Part shown: piece by piece, positions 1-7,976 of the stretch
Numbering within the stretch: position 1 is the first letter of the stretch
How the letters are laid out: every line of letters starts with the position of its first letter
Notes under the pieces: model-generated
What the model saw: the letters and a program-made list of their open reading frames with translations, nothing else
The model's database searches: none
What the model was told of the DNA's origin: nothing
Translations under genes and position numbers: made by a program
Source of the DNA: JAAXKN01 sp050258415
GTDB lineage: Bacteria > Bacteroidota > Ignavibacteria > Ignavibacteriales > SURF-24
Length of the DNA: 22,568 bases
Direction: 5' to 3'
Assembly (NCBI GenBank): GCA_050258415.1
Contig: JBLMYS010000061.1
Coordinates: forward strand, 1-22,568

Positions 1-915
1 TCTGCCGCCAAGAATTGTATTTATTACCTCCACGGCCACGTAGTCGGGGTTACTCTGCTTTATGCCGTAGCTGCCGATGAGAAAAGTTGTTTCAGTTGCG
101 TCATCCTTGTTTACAAGAAGAATCCTGCTTGAGCTAAGTTTTCCTTCGGGCGTCATGCTTCCTCCCGCGGAAATATCCTTCTTTTTCCAGTCCGAAAAGA
201 GGCTGCTTATATAGCTTTTCATTTCGGAAGTCCTGAAATCCCCGACTAAAGCTATCGCCGAACCGTTCGGTATGTAATTTTTATCGTAAAAGTTCTTAAG
301 GTCCTCTAAATTGATGGATGAAACAGAGGTAACGGTTCCCGTAACAGGGCTTCCGTAAGGGGTATTCCCGTAGAGGAACCTGTCAAAATATCCTTTAATT
401 ACCCTGCGCGGACTTTCCTTTGCCTGCTTTAATTCCAGAAGAGCCCTCTGTTTTCTTTTTTCAAACTCTGTCTTATCGAATGTCGGGTTTACGATCATTT
501 CCTTTATGATTGGCAGAATGTTATCCCGGTCTTTTGAAGCAAAAGAGGCGCTGATTCTGGCTGATTCATTAATTGCACGTGAGGAAAAGCTGGCTCCGTA
601 GAAGTCGAATGTCTCCTCTATCTTGTCTTTTGAATAGCTCTTTGTTCCAAAGTGCAGAGCTTCAGCCGTAAAGAAGGCCACGCCGGCTTTATCGCCGTCA
701 TGAATTGAGCCTCCGGGCGTGGCAAGCGACAAGTATATTAATGGCACCTCGTGCTGTTCCATCAGATAGACTGTAAGTCCATTGTCGAGGGTAAACTTCT
801 CATACTGAGGAAGCTTATAACTGCTTTCCATAGTCTTCCCGTTCATGGCAAAGAGGTTTTGGGTCAGAAAAGTTAAGAACAGGAAAAATACGGGTAGAAT
901 TTTAAGAGTTTTCAT
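1..915 (-). CDS. M16 family peptidase-like protein, non-catalytic partner (partial, 3' end beyond window)
   Basis: The reading frame is open from an ATG at 915 to the left edge, giving 305 residues of a protein that should be about 430-480 long. The N-terminus is a signal peptide (basic start, hydrophobic run, then Leu-Phe-Ala-Met), so the product is probably exported to the periplasm or outer membrane. The M16 fold is recognisable from the F-T-L-D-N-G-L-T-V-Y start and the terminal I-L-G-G-R segment. Where catalytic M16 proteins carry HxxEH, this protein reads F-F-T-A-E, so the zinc ligands and catalytic Glu are absent. Its ATG overlaps the stop of the upstream catalytic M16 gene in an ATGA, which implies translational coupling. 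By analogy with known M16B pairs it probably forms a heterodimer with that protein, supplying substrate binding. The partnership is inferred; the loss of the motif is read directly. Confidence 0.88.
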   Translation of the reverse strand, partial: MKTLKILPVFFLFLTFLTQNLFAMNGKTMESSYKLPQYEKFTLDNGLTVYLMEQHEVPLIYLSLATPGGSIHDGDKAGVAFFTAEALHFGTKSYSKDKIEETFDFYGASFSSRAINESARISASFASKDRDNILPIIKEMIVNPTFDKTEFEKRKQRALLELKQAKESPRRVIKGYFDRFLYGNTPYGSPVTGTVTSVSSINLEDLKNFYDKNYIPNGSAIALVGDFRTSEMKSYISSLFSDWKKKDISAGGSMTPEGKLSSSRILLVNKDDATETTFLIGSYGIKQSNPDYVAVEVINTILGGR

Positions 916-2225
916 TGCTTATTCTCCTTTTCAGGCTGAAGGAAACCTACGGTTCTGTTTGTTGAACTGAAATACTTTTTGGCTACGCGCTTTATATCTT
1001 CATTTGAAACTTTTTTATAGTCATCAGGAGCGCTGAAGAGTTTGGCGTAACTTCCAAAGAAAAGTTCATAGGTTCCAATGCTGTTTGCCTTTCCGTTTAT
1101 TGTTTCCATGCTGTGGTAGAATTCCATGAGCTTCTGGTTCTTGGCCTTCTGAAGCTCAGAGTCTGTTACACCATCTTTTGATATCTTATCCAGTTCTGAG
1201 TATATAGCTTCTTCAAGCGTTTCAGCCTTTATGTTATCTGATGCAACTGCATAGATAAATATTAAAAAGGGATCGAATGCCTGGGGAATGTAAGAAACAA
1301 CTTCTGTTGCAAGCTGCTTTTTATCAACCAGGGCGTTATAAAGCCTCGAACTCTTCCCTTCAGAGAGTATTGAATTAAGGAGGTCCAGAGCATAGTAGTC
1401 ATTAGAGCCCGTTTGGGGCACATGGTAGGCGACCATTACGTTGGGTGTTGATACGGCCTTATAAACGGTAAGTCTTCTTTCTCCCAGCTGTTCAGGTTCA
1501 ACAGTATGGATCTTACGCGGAGGATCCTGTGCCGGTATAGGTTCAAAATATTTTTGTGCAAGCAGTTGCACCTCCTCGGGCCTTACGTCGCCCGTGATAA
1601 CAGCAACGCAGTTATTTGGGGCGTAATAAGTCTTAAAATAGTTCTGGAGATCTTTTTTGGACCAGTTCTTTATATCCGACTCATAGCCGATAACAGGCCA
1701 GTGGTAAGGATGGGCCATCATTGCGACGCCGAGCAAAGGCTGGTTCAGGAACTCAAAATTGCTGTTTTCAAGCCCCGTACTTCTTTCAGAGAGGATAACT
1801 CCCCTTTCGCTTTCAACCAGCTTGTCGTTAAAATTCAGGTTTTCAATTCTGTCACTCTCCAGGTCAAATATCGTCTCCAATGCATTGGATGGAAACCAGT
1901 CGGTATAAACGGTGACGTTTTCGGTTGTATAGGCATTGTTTGCCCCGCCGTTAAATTCCATTACCTGGTCGAAGATTTTGGGACCGTATTTTTTGGCTCC
2001 GTTAAACATCATATGTTCAAAAAAATGGGATATACCGGTAATGCCCGGGTATTCATTTCTTGATCCCACACGCCAGAACAGGTACATATTTGCGTTCGGG
2101 ATCGAGTGGTCCTCAACGACAATTATTTTCATGCCGTTTTTGAGTGTAAATGTTTTTATATCCTCAAGCTTTGTCTGGGCAAATGACGTGGCAGAAAAAA
2201 GCAGAAGCAGGATTAGTATCCGCAT
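912..2225 (-). CDS. Secreted M16 zinc metallopeptidase, catalytic subunit
   Basis: Zinc-dependent peptidase of the M16B (mitochondrial processing peptidase/PqqL-like) family, 437 residues. The inverted zinc motif H-F-F-E-H lies at residues 67-71 of the chosen start, and the third zinc ligand is probably Glu147 in the V-I-L-S-E-R segment, 76 residues after the second His, as expected for M16. A signal peptide ending near Ser-Phe-Ala-Gln indicates export. An ATG at 2240 is in frame five codons upstream, but GGAGG at 2234-2238 then lies inside the gene. That GGAGG sits eight bases before the ATG at 2225, so I use 2225. The 3' end overlaps the start of the non-catalytic M16 gene by four bases. 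The substrate is unknown; many pairs of this type degrade exported peptides. Confidence 0.93.
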   Translation of the reverse strand: MRILILLLLFSATSFAQTKLEDIKTFTLKNGMKIIVVEDHSIPNANMYLFWRVGSRNEYPGITGISHFFEHMMFNGAKKYGPKIFDQVMEFNGGANNAYTTENVTVYTDWFPSNALETIFDLESDRIENLNFNDKLVESERGVILSERSTGLENSNFEFLNQPLLGVAMMAHPYHWPVIGYESDIKNWSKKDLQNYFKTYYAPNNCVAVITGDVRPEEVQLLAQKYFEPIPAQDPPRKIHTVEPEQLGERRLTVYKAVSTPNVMVAYHVPQTGSNDYYALDLLNSILSEGKSSRLYNALVDKKQLATEVVSYIPQAFDPFLIFIYAVASDNIKAETLEEAIYSELDKISKDGVTDSELQKAKNQKLMEFYHSMETINGKANSIGTYELFFGSYAKLFSAPDDYKKVSNEDIKRVAKKYFSSTNRTVGFLQPEKENKQ

Positions 2226-2233
2226 ATAAATTT

Positions 2234-2238
2234 CCTCC
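2234..2238 (-). promoter_or_regulatory. Ribosome binding site deciding the M16 start
   Basis: GGAGG on the minus strand, eight bases before the ATG at 2225. It lies within the first codons of the longer possible reading from 2240, so the shorter protein, which starts directly with its signal peptide, is preferred. Confidence 0.6.
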
Positions 2239-2357
2239 ATAGTTCTTAGCTATAAACCGGAAATGAAGATAGGGATAAATTAGAAAAAGTTCTACAGCTT
2301 TTTTATTTGCGGGCTTTTCAGGCGGGGATGAAAAACGATATTTGGGCATGAAGATTG

Positions 2358-2381
2358 GAGCGGGCTTTTACGGGCCCGCTC
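2358..2381 (-). terminator. Hairpin, probable terminator of the pyrophosphatase/small-protein transcript
   Basis: A perfect 8-bp GC-rich inverted repeat (GAGCGGGC and GCCCGCTC) with an 8-base loop lies 18 bases past the stop of the small acidic protein gene and before the M16 pair. The downstream side is not strongly T-rich on the minus strand, so termination efficiency is uncertain. Nothing on the plus strand ends here. Confidence 0.5.
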
Positions 2382-2398
2382 TAAAAGTAATGATTATT

Positions 2399-2641
2399 TT
2401 ACTCGTTCTCTACATTATCATGGCCTTCAAATGGATTCGGCTCAGAGTCTTTTCTTTCCTGCTGTTTTTCATTATACTCTTCCAGCCCGCTTCCTGATTT
2501 CTTTTCATCTTTTACACGTCTTTTATGGCCGTATCCGGTCACTTCATTTTCACCTTCGAATTCTTCGGGTTTTGTATCAGGCCTTCGTCCGCCCTGATCA
2601 CTATCGCCATGGTCATTTACATAATTATTGTCGTTTTCCAT
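2399..2641 (-). CDS. Small acidic hydrophilic protein, function unknown
   Basis: An 80-residue protein, almost entirely charged or polar (Glu, Asp, Asn, Lys, Gly, Arg), with no hydrophobic segment, signal peptide or cysteine. The composition suggests an intrinsically disordered cytosolic protein. An AAGGA ribosome binding site lies about seven bases before the ATG. The gene begins 30 bases after the inorganic pyrophosphatase stop on the same strand and is followed by a hairpin, so the two are probably co-transcribed. I do not recognise the family. The ribosome binding site and placement argue that it is real; the low complexity argues for some caution. Confidence 0.6.
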   Translation of the reverse strand: MENDNNYVNDHGDSDQGGRRPDTKPEEFEGENEVTGYGHKRRVKDEKKSGSGLEEYNEKQQERKDSEPNPFEGHDNVENE

Positions 2642-2671
2642 CTCTATTTCCTTTATAAATAATTCTTAACT

Positions 2672-3232
2672 TCAGCGGTTATTCTCCTTAAAAAGTTTAA
2701 TTCCCTGCCTGACCAGTTTAAGTGCCTGTTTAGGGCCGTACTGCCCCAGGGGTTTGAACTCCCGTCCCTTGTACCTGTTATATGTCTCGAAGAAGAACTG
2801 AATTTCCTCAAGGGTGCTTTTATTCAGCTGCTGGAGGCTCTTTATGTCGTTATAGATGTGTGACTTTGCGAATACTCCTATAAGGCGGTCGTTACGTTCA
2901 AATTTTCCCTTCTTCTCAGACTGCTTTGCCTCTATGACGCCAATGAGCCTGGTGGGGACAAGGCAGCCTGTATAGACTGACTGGTCCATGAGAACAAGTA
3001 TATCCACGGGGTCGCCATCCTGGCCCTCGGTGGACGGGATAAAGCCGAAATCAAATGGGAAGCTGGCTCCGGCCTGAAGCGATGCATCGAGCTTAAAGAT
3101 GTCCACAGATGGAGTATACTTATATTTATTCCTGCTCCCTTTCGGGGTTTCAATAATCACATTCAGGTTGTCTGAGTCTTCCTCAAAGGTTTCCATAAAA
3201 AGAAGCGACCTGTATTTTGGTATTTCAGCCAT
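2672..3232 (-). CDS. ppa: Inorganic pyrophosphatase, family I, divergent
   Basis: Soluble family I inorganic diphosphatase, hydrolysing pyrophosphate to two phosphates in the cytosol with Mg2+. The 186-residue length is normal. The family signature D-G-D-P-V-D is intact at residues 72-77, with the preceding F-G-F-I-P-S-T segment at 63-69 and an R-N-D-R-L-I-G-V strand at 113-120. Compared from memory with the E. coli enzyme, the two active-site tyrosines before the signature are phenylalanines (F58, F62), and one later Asp ligand position reads Asn114 next to Asp115. This looks like a distinct clade rather than a broken gene. An AGAGGTG ribosome binding site precedes the ATG. The gene is divergent from proC across 178 bases and is followed by the small acidic protein gene. 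Confidence 0.88.
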   Translation of the reverse strand: MAEIPKYRSLLFMETFEEDSDNLNVIIETPKGSRNKYKYTPSVDIFKLDASLQAGASFPFDFGFIPSTEGQDGDPVDILVLMDQSVYTGCLVPTRLIGVIEAKQSEKKGKFERNDRLIGVFAKSHIYNDIKSLQQLNKSTLEEIQFFFETYNRYKGREFKPLGQYGPKQALKLVRQGIKLFKENNR

Positions 3233-3410
3233 AAAACACCTCTAAAACAGCTTAATAAATCGCTTAGACAGAGAATCTATCCATATTAATTCATTTAACG
3301 AATAATAAGGCTGAAAAACAATGCAATCAGTTACCCGTATAAAGAACACCAAAAGATGGGAAATCTTCAAAACAATTTGTTATATTGTTTAAAATTTAAA
3401 AGGATTTAAG

Positions 3411-4229
3411 ATGGCGGAAAAAAAACAAAGTGCGGCAATCTTGGGCGGCGGCAATATAGGCTCTGCAATTGCAAACGGACTCGTTAAGTCTGGAGCCTTT
3501 AAGGCAGGCGACATTACTGTAACAAGGCGCAATAAAGAGCACCTGAAAGCTTTTGAAGAGATGGGCTTTAAGACAGAGACAAGCAACACCTCAGCCGTCA
3601 AAAATAGCAACATCATTATTATTGCAGTAACACCACAGCAGCTAGACGGACTTCTAATGGAAATAAAGGATTCCCTCGATGAAAAAAGACACACCGTAAT
3701 ATCTATAGTTTCAGGGGCATCCATAAAGGAGATAAGACGGAAAATAGAGAATGACAGTATCCCGGTCTTGAGAGCCATGCCAAATACCGCAATAGCAATA
3801 AGAGAATCGATGACGTGCATTTGTGCCGACGAGGCAGGTGCTTCAGGATTTGAACTTACAAAAAGGATATTTGAATCGGTAGGCAAAGTGCTCATAATAG
3901 ATGAAGCCCTCATGGTTCCTGCAACCGCACTCTGCGCCTGTGGAATAGCATTTTTTTTAAGGGCCATACGCGCGGCCTCACAGGGCGGCATTGAAATAGG
4001 CTTTCATGCCGAAGACGCCCTTTTAATGGCAGCCCAGACGGCCAAAGGTGCCGCATCACTTCTTGTGGATATGGGCAGCCACCCTGAAAAGGAGGTGGAC
4101 AAAGTCACAACTCCACAGGGATGCACAATTGCCGGATTAAACCAGATGGAGCACCACGGATTCAGCTCAGCACTTATTAAAGGAATTACCTCATCGGCCG
4201 AAAAAGCGGCAAAGCTGTATTCCAAATAA
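3411..4229 (+). CDS. proC: Pyrroline-5-carboxylate reductase
   Basis: Catalyses the last step of proline synthesis, NAD(P)H reduction of 1-pyrroline-5-carboxylate to L-proline, in the cytosol. It has 272 residues, the usual length. The N-terminal Rossmann motif G-G-G-N-I-G is at 12-17, R-A-M-P-N-T-A at 121-127, and the C-terminal family signature V-T-T-P-Q-G-C-T-I-A-G-L at 232-243. The segment usually reading S-G-S-G-P-A-Y is C-A-C-G-I-A-F here (175-181), a variant I associate with Bacteroidetes-type enzymes. An AAAGGA ribosome binding site precedes the ATG. The gene stands alone, divergent from ppa and convergent with the HAD hydrolase gene. proA and proB are not nearby. Confidence 0.95.
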   Translation: MAEKKQSAAILGGGNIGSAIANGLVKSGAFKAGDITVTRRNKEHLKAFEEMGFKTETSNTSAVKNSNIIIIAVTPQQLDGLLMEIKDSLDEKRHTVISIVSGASIKEIRRKIENDSIPVLRAMPNTAIAIRESMTCICADEAGASGFELTKRIFESVGKVLIIDEALMVPATALCACGIAFFLRAIRAASQGGIEIGFHAEDALLMAAQTAKGAASLLVDMGSHPEKEVDKVTTPQGCTIAGLNQMEHHGFSSALIKGITSSAEKAAKLYSK

Positions 4230-4282
4230 ATCCATATTTAAAAGTTATAAGACGGGATACTTCCGGAAGAAAGTTAGGATTA

Positions 4283-5023
4283 TTACATATATGAGAGGAA
4301 AGATTTCCTGAGGCTCATAGTCTCCATAATTTCTACGGCACTTTCAACCTCGGTTAAACTCCCGATCACAAAGTCTGCCATGGAATAGTCATCCGGAAGT
4401 TTCCAGGCTCTGCCTCTAAGCCATATGGTCTTATAGCCCAGGCTCTTCGAGGGTACGATATCATTCTCATATGAGTCCCCTACCATAATGAGATCTTCAG
4501 GCTTAAGGGCAATTTTATGGAGCAACTGATGGTAAAACCTGCTGTCGGGTTTTCTTAAGCCAGCCAGCTCAGAGTCCATTACAAGAGAGAAGAGTTCATG
4601 TATTCCGAGATCCTTAAGTACCTGAACAAGGTTGCCGTAAAAGTTTGAAATCATGCCGAGCGTATACTTCTCTGAAAGATGCCGGAGCGTGTCGTGTATA
4701 AGGCCGATATTGTTTTTCACTTCTTTATAGCACTTGATTGAAAGATCATCTGCTATTTGCGGCAGTTTGTCGTAGAACCTGCAGTTATAATCCTCTACGA
4801 GATGTTTCAGCTGGAAGGAAATCTGTCTGTTGAGAGTTTCCAGAAATCCGGTATTTTCCATAAGTTTTCCCGCCATATCCCGTTCAGCCATTACGTAAGC
4901 ATTTCTGAAGACTTTCTCCGGAATTACGATCCCCGAGCTCCGGTAGACGTCAAGGAACTTTACGCTCCAGTGAATACCGTCTGTATCTATTGTGCCGCCA
5001 AAATCAAAAATTATTGCTTTCAT
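4283..5023 (-). CDS. HAD-superfamily hydrolase
   Basis: Probable small-molecule phosphatase, 246 residues. HAD motif I is D-F-G-G-T at residues 7-11, with nucleophile Asp7. The second Asp of the usual DxDxT is Gly9, a variant also seen in some active HAD phosphatases. Motif II Ser126 (I-S-N), motif III Lys158 (R-K-P-D) and motif IV G-D-S-Y-E-N-D (182-188) are all present, with an alpha-helical cap between about 15 and 110. The longer in-frame start at 5056 would add 11 residues that do not fit the family, so the ATG at 5023 is used. It overlaps the preceding flippase-like gene by 20 bases and is the last gene of the seven-gene cluster, convergent with proC. The substrate is unknown; the context suggests a phosphorylated polyol, sugar or lipid headgroup. 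Confidence 0.85.
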   Translation of the reverse strand: MKAIIFDFGGTIDTDGIHWSVKFLDVYRSSGIVIPEKVFRNAYVMAERDMAGKLMENTGFLETLNRQISFQLKHLVEDYNCRFYDKLPQIADDLSIKCYKEVKNNIGLIHDTLRHLSEKYTLGMISNFYGNLVQVLKDLGIHELFSLVMDSELAGLRKPDSRFYHQLLHKIALKPEDLIMVGDSYENDIVPSKSLGYKTIWLRGRAWKLPDDYSMADFVIGSLTEVESAVEIMETMSLRKSFLSYM

Positions 5024-6041
5024 TAGTAATCCCGCTTTTTCGCATAAATAAGGCATTCTCTTTTTTTAAGCTTCTGTTATTGAACTGTATGAGGAGCATA
5101 CCAATTCCAATCCAGAATAATTCCCTAATACGGTTGACAAGAGCTATATAGATTCCGACCGTAGCATCAGGGATGAATGCTTTCAGGGTAACATAAAGGC
5201 TCCCCTCCCTTGTTCCAAACTCCATCGGCATAAAGAATAAAATATTCAAAAATAAGGATGACGCCCCATGTATATATAGTGCCTGGAAAACGGAGATGTC
5301 TATACCGAGTGACCGGAAGACAAAAAAGAACTCCATTGCGGCCAGAACACGGGCAAAGAATTCCATACCAAGGACAGTGTAAAAGGTCCTCTTCTGGTTG
5401 AAGTAGAAGTCCTTAATCTGACCGTCAATTTCAACTATATTACTTTTATTTTTTTCCAGCTTTCTATTCAGAAATTTCAAAAATCTTAAGCGCATTATAA
5501 TTTTCGATAGCGCCTCATAAATCCCCAGCTTATGCCTGGAGAAAACAAAAGCCAGCATCAGGAAGATAACCAGAAATAATATAACCAATGCAACAGCAAA
5601 TTTTAGTGATACAGGTATCACAAAAAACGTCACCGGTATAACTGCCAGCCAGAAGATTAGGTGCGATATAATATGCAGCATTCTGTAAAGAGTAACCGAG
5701 GAGACGGATTTATTTATTCCGGTAAAGTCCTTCAGGGCATAGACTCTGTAAGGTTCCCCCCCGAGGTTTACAAACGGGGTAAGGTAATTTATGGCAAAGC
5801 CGCCCAGGCTTATACCGAATATCCTCCAGAAGGCAACTTTCCTTTTGTCTTCTCCCAGTATGATGTACCACCCCAGGGCATTAATGAGATAGACGAGTCC
5901 CCAGACAGCAATTATGGGCAGAAACCACCAGCCTGTCTTTCTTATATTGATAATTATTTTATCAAGACCAAAGTCCCAGATAAGAATGACAAATACGGCA
6001 ATCCCCACTACATACAATATGGGAAATAGCTTCTTCCTCAT
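5004..6041 (-). CDS. Flippase-like integral membrane protein (lysylphosphatidylglycerol synthase TM region family)
   Basis: A 345-residue polytopic membrane protein with about seven or more hydrophobic spans and the family hallmark T-P-F-V-N-L-G-G-E-P-Y-R after the third span. Relatives include the membrane half of MprF, which translocates aminoacylated phosphatidylglycerol, and proteins near glycosyltransferase genes. The ATG at 6041 shares one base with the stop of the upstream oxidoreductase gene (TAATG), so I prefer it to the start at 6083, which would run 42 bases back into that gene. Its 3' end overlaps the HAD gene by 20 bases. In this context it may move the product of the CDP-alcohol phosphatidyltransferase-family protein across the membrane. 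Family membership is seen in the sequence; the translocation role is inferred. Confidence 0.87.
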   Translation of the reverse strand: MRKKLFPILYVVGIAVFVILIWDFGLDKIIINIRKTGWWFLPIIAVWGLVYLINALGWYIILGEDKRKVAFWRIFGISLGGFAINYLTPFVNLGGEPYRVYALKDFTGINKSVSSVTLYRMLHIISHLIFWLAVIPVTFFVIPVSLKFAVALVILFLVIFLMLAFVFSRHKLGIYEALSKIIMRLRFLKFLNRKLEKNKSNIVEIDGQIKDFYFNQKRTFYTVLGMEFFARVLAAMEFFFVFRSLGIDISVFQALYIHGASSLFLNILFFMPMEFGTREGSLYVTLKAFIPDATVGIYIALVNRIRELFWIGIGMLLIQFNNRSLKKENALFMRKSGITNESNNF

Positions 6042-7048
6042 TAAACAATAACTGTTTGGTTTAAATCGGCTGCCCTGTAGCATGAATGCAAAAGCCTGAT
6101 GCTTTTGTAGGCTTCATCCAGGTTGCAATTATCCTTGATGCCTGAGGTAACCTGTAGCAGAAAATCGTTTATTAAAGAAACGTACAAGGCGACATAGTTT
6201 TTTTTATCAGAAGCATCAGGAACAGGAATTTTCCTGATTCCCTCGGTAGTATGTTTAATCAGTTCAGTGCCGTTATATACAAGACTCATCCTGTCGTTTA
6301 CAAGGCTGGCACTGTTGGCCCTTCTATTGGCTCCCCAGGTAAGGTTCAACTGAGCAATGCCCTGGTCAAATTCCAGAAGCACGAACGCCGTGTCTTCGAC
6401 GCTGTAATCGGTGTGAGAGATACAAAATGTTCTTGCTGTAACGCTTCTTGCCTCGCCCAGCATCCAAAGGGCAAGATAGAGGTAATGCACACCGGTATCG
6501 GACAAAATGCCGCCCCCGCTCATCTGCGGATTTGTGCGCCACCTGGTGCCCGCAGATGCTATGCCTTTATCCGCCTCCGTTCTGAAGACGTTAAACTGAA
6601 GGATCGTTTTCTGCGGCGAATCTTCTGAAACCTCATTCCTGAATGCCCTCCAGAGGGGGGAATACTTGTACTGATGGACAGGCATAAAGACCTTCGGATA
6701 TCCTGCGATTACAGGATATAGCCTTTCGGCATCATAGCGGCTAAGAACAAAAGGCTTTTCGCAAAGGATATGTATCCCTCTTCTTATCCCCTCTTCAATC
6801 AGAGGTGCGTGTGTTCCGGGCGGAGAGCAGATATCAATGAAATCCACATCTTCCTTACTGAACATTTCATCAGCTGAGGCGTAATATCTAAGACCCGGAT
6901 ATTTTGCGCTCGCAAGCCTTAGAGTCTCCGCGTTAGCGTCCACGGCTGCAATAATTTCAGCATCAGAGGCTATCTTTCCGTCAAGAAATGCCGGCAGATG
7001 CCCCTCCTGTGCAATTTTTCCTATTCCTATTATTGCCCCTTTCAGCAA
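6041..7048 (-). CDS. Gfo/Idh/MocA family NAD(P)-dependent oxidoreductase
   Basis: NAD(P)-dependent dehydrogenase of the glucose-fructose oxidoreductase/inositol dehydrogenase family, 335 residues. The N-terminal Rossmann motif G-I-G-K-I-A is at residues 8-13, the catalytic E-K-P motif at 97-99, and the second catalytic pair in the G-G-G-I-L-S-D-T-G-V-H stretch (Asp184, His188). The start is a TTG with GGAG eight bases upstream, inside the end of the preceding gene. That gene's TAA is one base before the TTG. Family members oxidise or reduce a hydroxyl on sugars, inositols or sugar nucleotides. Next to an aminotransferase it could generate the keto group to be aminated. The substrate cannot be named from sequence. 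Confidence 0.88.
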   Translation of the reverse strand: MLKGAIIGIGKIAQEGHLPAFLDGKIASDAEIIAAVDANAETLRLASAKYPGLRYYASADEMFSKEDVDFIDICSPPGTHAPLIEEGIRRGIHILCEKPFVLSRYDAERLYPVIAGYPKVFMPVHQYKYSPLWRAFRNEVSEDSPQKTILQFNVFRTEADKGIASAGTRWRTNPQMSGGGILSDTGVHYLYLALWMLGEARSVTARTFCISHTDYSVEDTAFVLLEFDQGIAQLNLTWGANRRANSASLVNDRMSLVYNGTELIKHTTEGIRKIPVPDASDKKNYVALYVSLINDFLLQVTSGIKDNCNLDEAYKSIRLLHSCYRAADLNQTVIV

Positions 7049-7049
7049 A

Positions 7050-7976
7050 TTATTTCTCCACTTTTATTTTAGCTGCCTTATACGTCTCGACCATCATAAG
7101 AAGTTTCTTATTAATTTTCTCCTGCCTGATTGTAACCCAGGCAAGGAGAATGTTAAGAAGCGTCAGTTCAAGAAGAAAGTAGTAAATGGGCCTGTCCAGG
7201 AGCACCACAATAAAAAGCCAGAAAAGCCTGGTATTGGTTGTAAGTATATTGTAATACTTAAGCATCGGTTTATTATACTGCTTATAGACTTTCTTAAACT
7301 CATCCGGAACATTGTTCTTAAATATTTCAGCGCTGCGGCTGAAGAGCTTCTGGAAGTTTTTGGACAGGCTTTCCTGCTGGCGCGTATAGTTGACATAAAA
7401 CATCATTAGGAACTTGCCCGGGAAGTCATGCCTCCAGCTTAAGTCCTTAAATCTTTTTACCACATCCTTATGTTTGTCGAGCTCTCCTTTTTTTACCGAG
7501 ATTACAAAGTGAAGATACCCGTTGCGGTAATAGTCGGCCATTGCGCTCTGATACGAGTGGCAGATACCCGAGATGACGGCCAGAAGAAAAATCCACCACG
7601 TTCCACCGGAATAAATTATTCTTAGGCACAGGTGTATATAAATGCTTAAGAATACAGTATTGCCTGCAAAGCCGTCAAAGATTCTCCCGTACTTTGTCCG
7701 GAAGCCCGAAAGCCTTGCAAGCTGTCCGTCGGCACTGTCAAAGGCTTCGTTAAGGATTATAAGAAGAATACCGTAGAGGTTTAGTTTTACGTCATTATAG
7801 AACAGGAGGTGCCCACCGGTAACTCCTATCAGCATTCCGAAAGTAGTAATAGCATTGGGCCTTATACCGAGTTTCCAGCAGGCCTGGGCTATAAGAAAAC
7901 CGAAAGGGCGGTAAAAATAAACATCCAGGAATTCTTCCACATCCCTTGTTTTATAAGACAATTCTATCTGCGACAT
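7050..7976 (-). CDS. CDP-alcohol phosphatidyltransferase family membrane protein, altered active site
   Basis: Integral membrane protein of the CDP-alcohol phosphotransferase family, 308 residues, with a typical P-N-A-I-T segment (40-44) before the active-site helix. The family joins a CDP-activated group to an alcohol, releasing CMP. The motif D-x2-D-G-x2-A-R-x8-G-x3-D is intact: Asp80, Asp83, Gly84, Ala87, Arg88, Gly97, Asp101. The last Asp, expected at 105 and thought to act as base, is Gly105 followed by Asn106. The protein may therefore be altered in mechanism, inactive, or from a subfamily with shifted spacing. The ATG overlaps the aminotransferase end by 26 bases. GGAGG lies 12 bases upstream and AAGG directly abuts the ATG. 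A nucleotidyltransferase gene in the same cluster could make its activated substrate. Confidence 0.87.
   Translation of the reverse strand: MSQIELSYKTRDVEEFLDVYFYRPFGFLIAQACWKLGIRPNAITTFGMLIGVTGGHLLFYNDVKLNLYGILLIILNEAFDSADGQLARLSGFRTKYGRIFDGFAGNTVFLSIYIHLCLRIIYSGGTWWIFLLAVISGICHSYQSAMADYYRNGYLHFVISVKKGELDKHKDVVKRFKDLSWRHDFPGKFLMMFYVNYTRQQESLSKNFQKLFSRSAEIFKNNVPDEFKKVYKQYNKPMLKYYNILTTNTRLFWLFIVVLLDRPIYYFLLELTLLNILLAWVTIRQEKINKKLLMMVETYKAAKIKVEK

Noticed and set aside
1506..2229. Plus-strand open frames opposite the catalytic M16 gene
   Set aside because: They are antisense to a clear peptidase gene, have no ribosome binding sites and no recognisable protein features.
4260..4269. CTTCCGGAAG palindrome between proC and the HAD gene
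   Set aside because: Only 10 bp with no loop and no T-run, so too short to call a bidirectional terminator.
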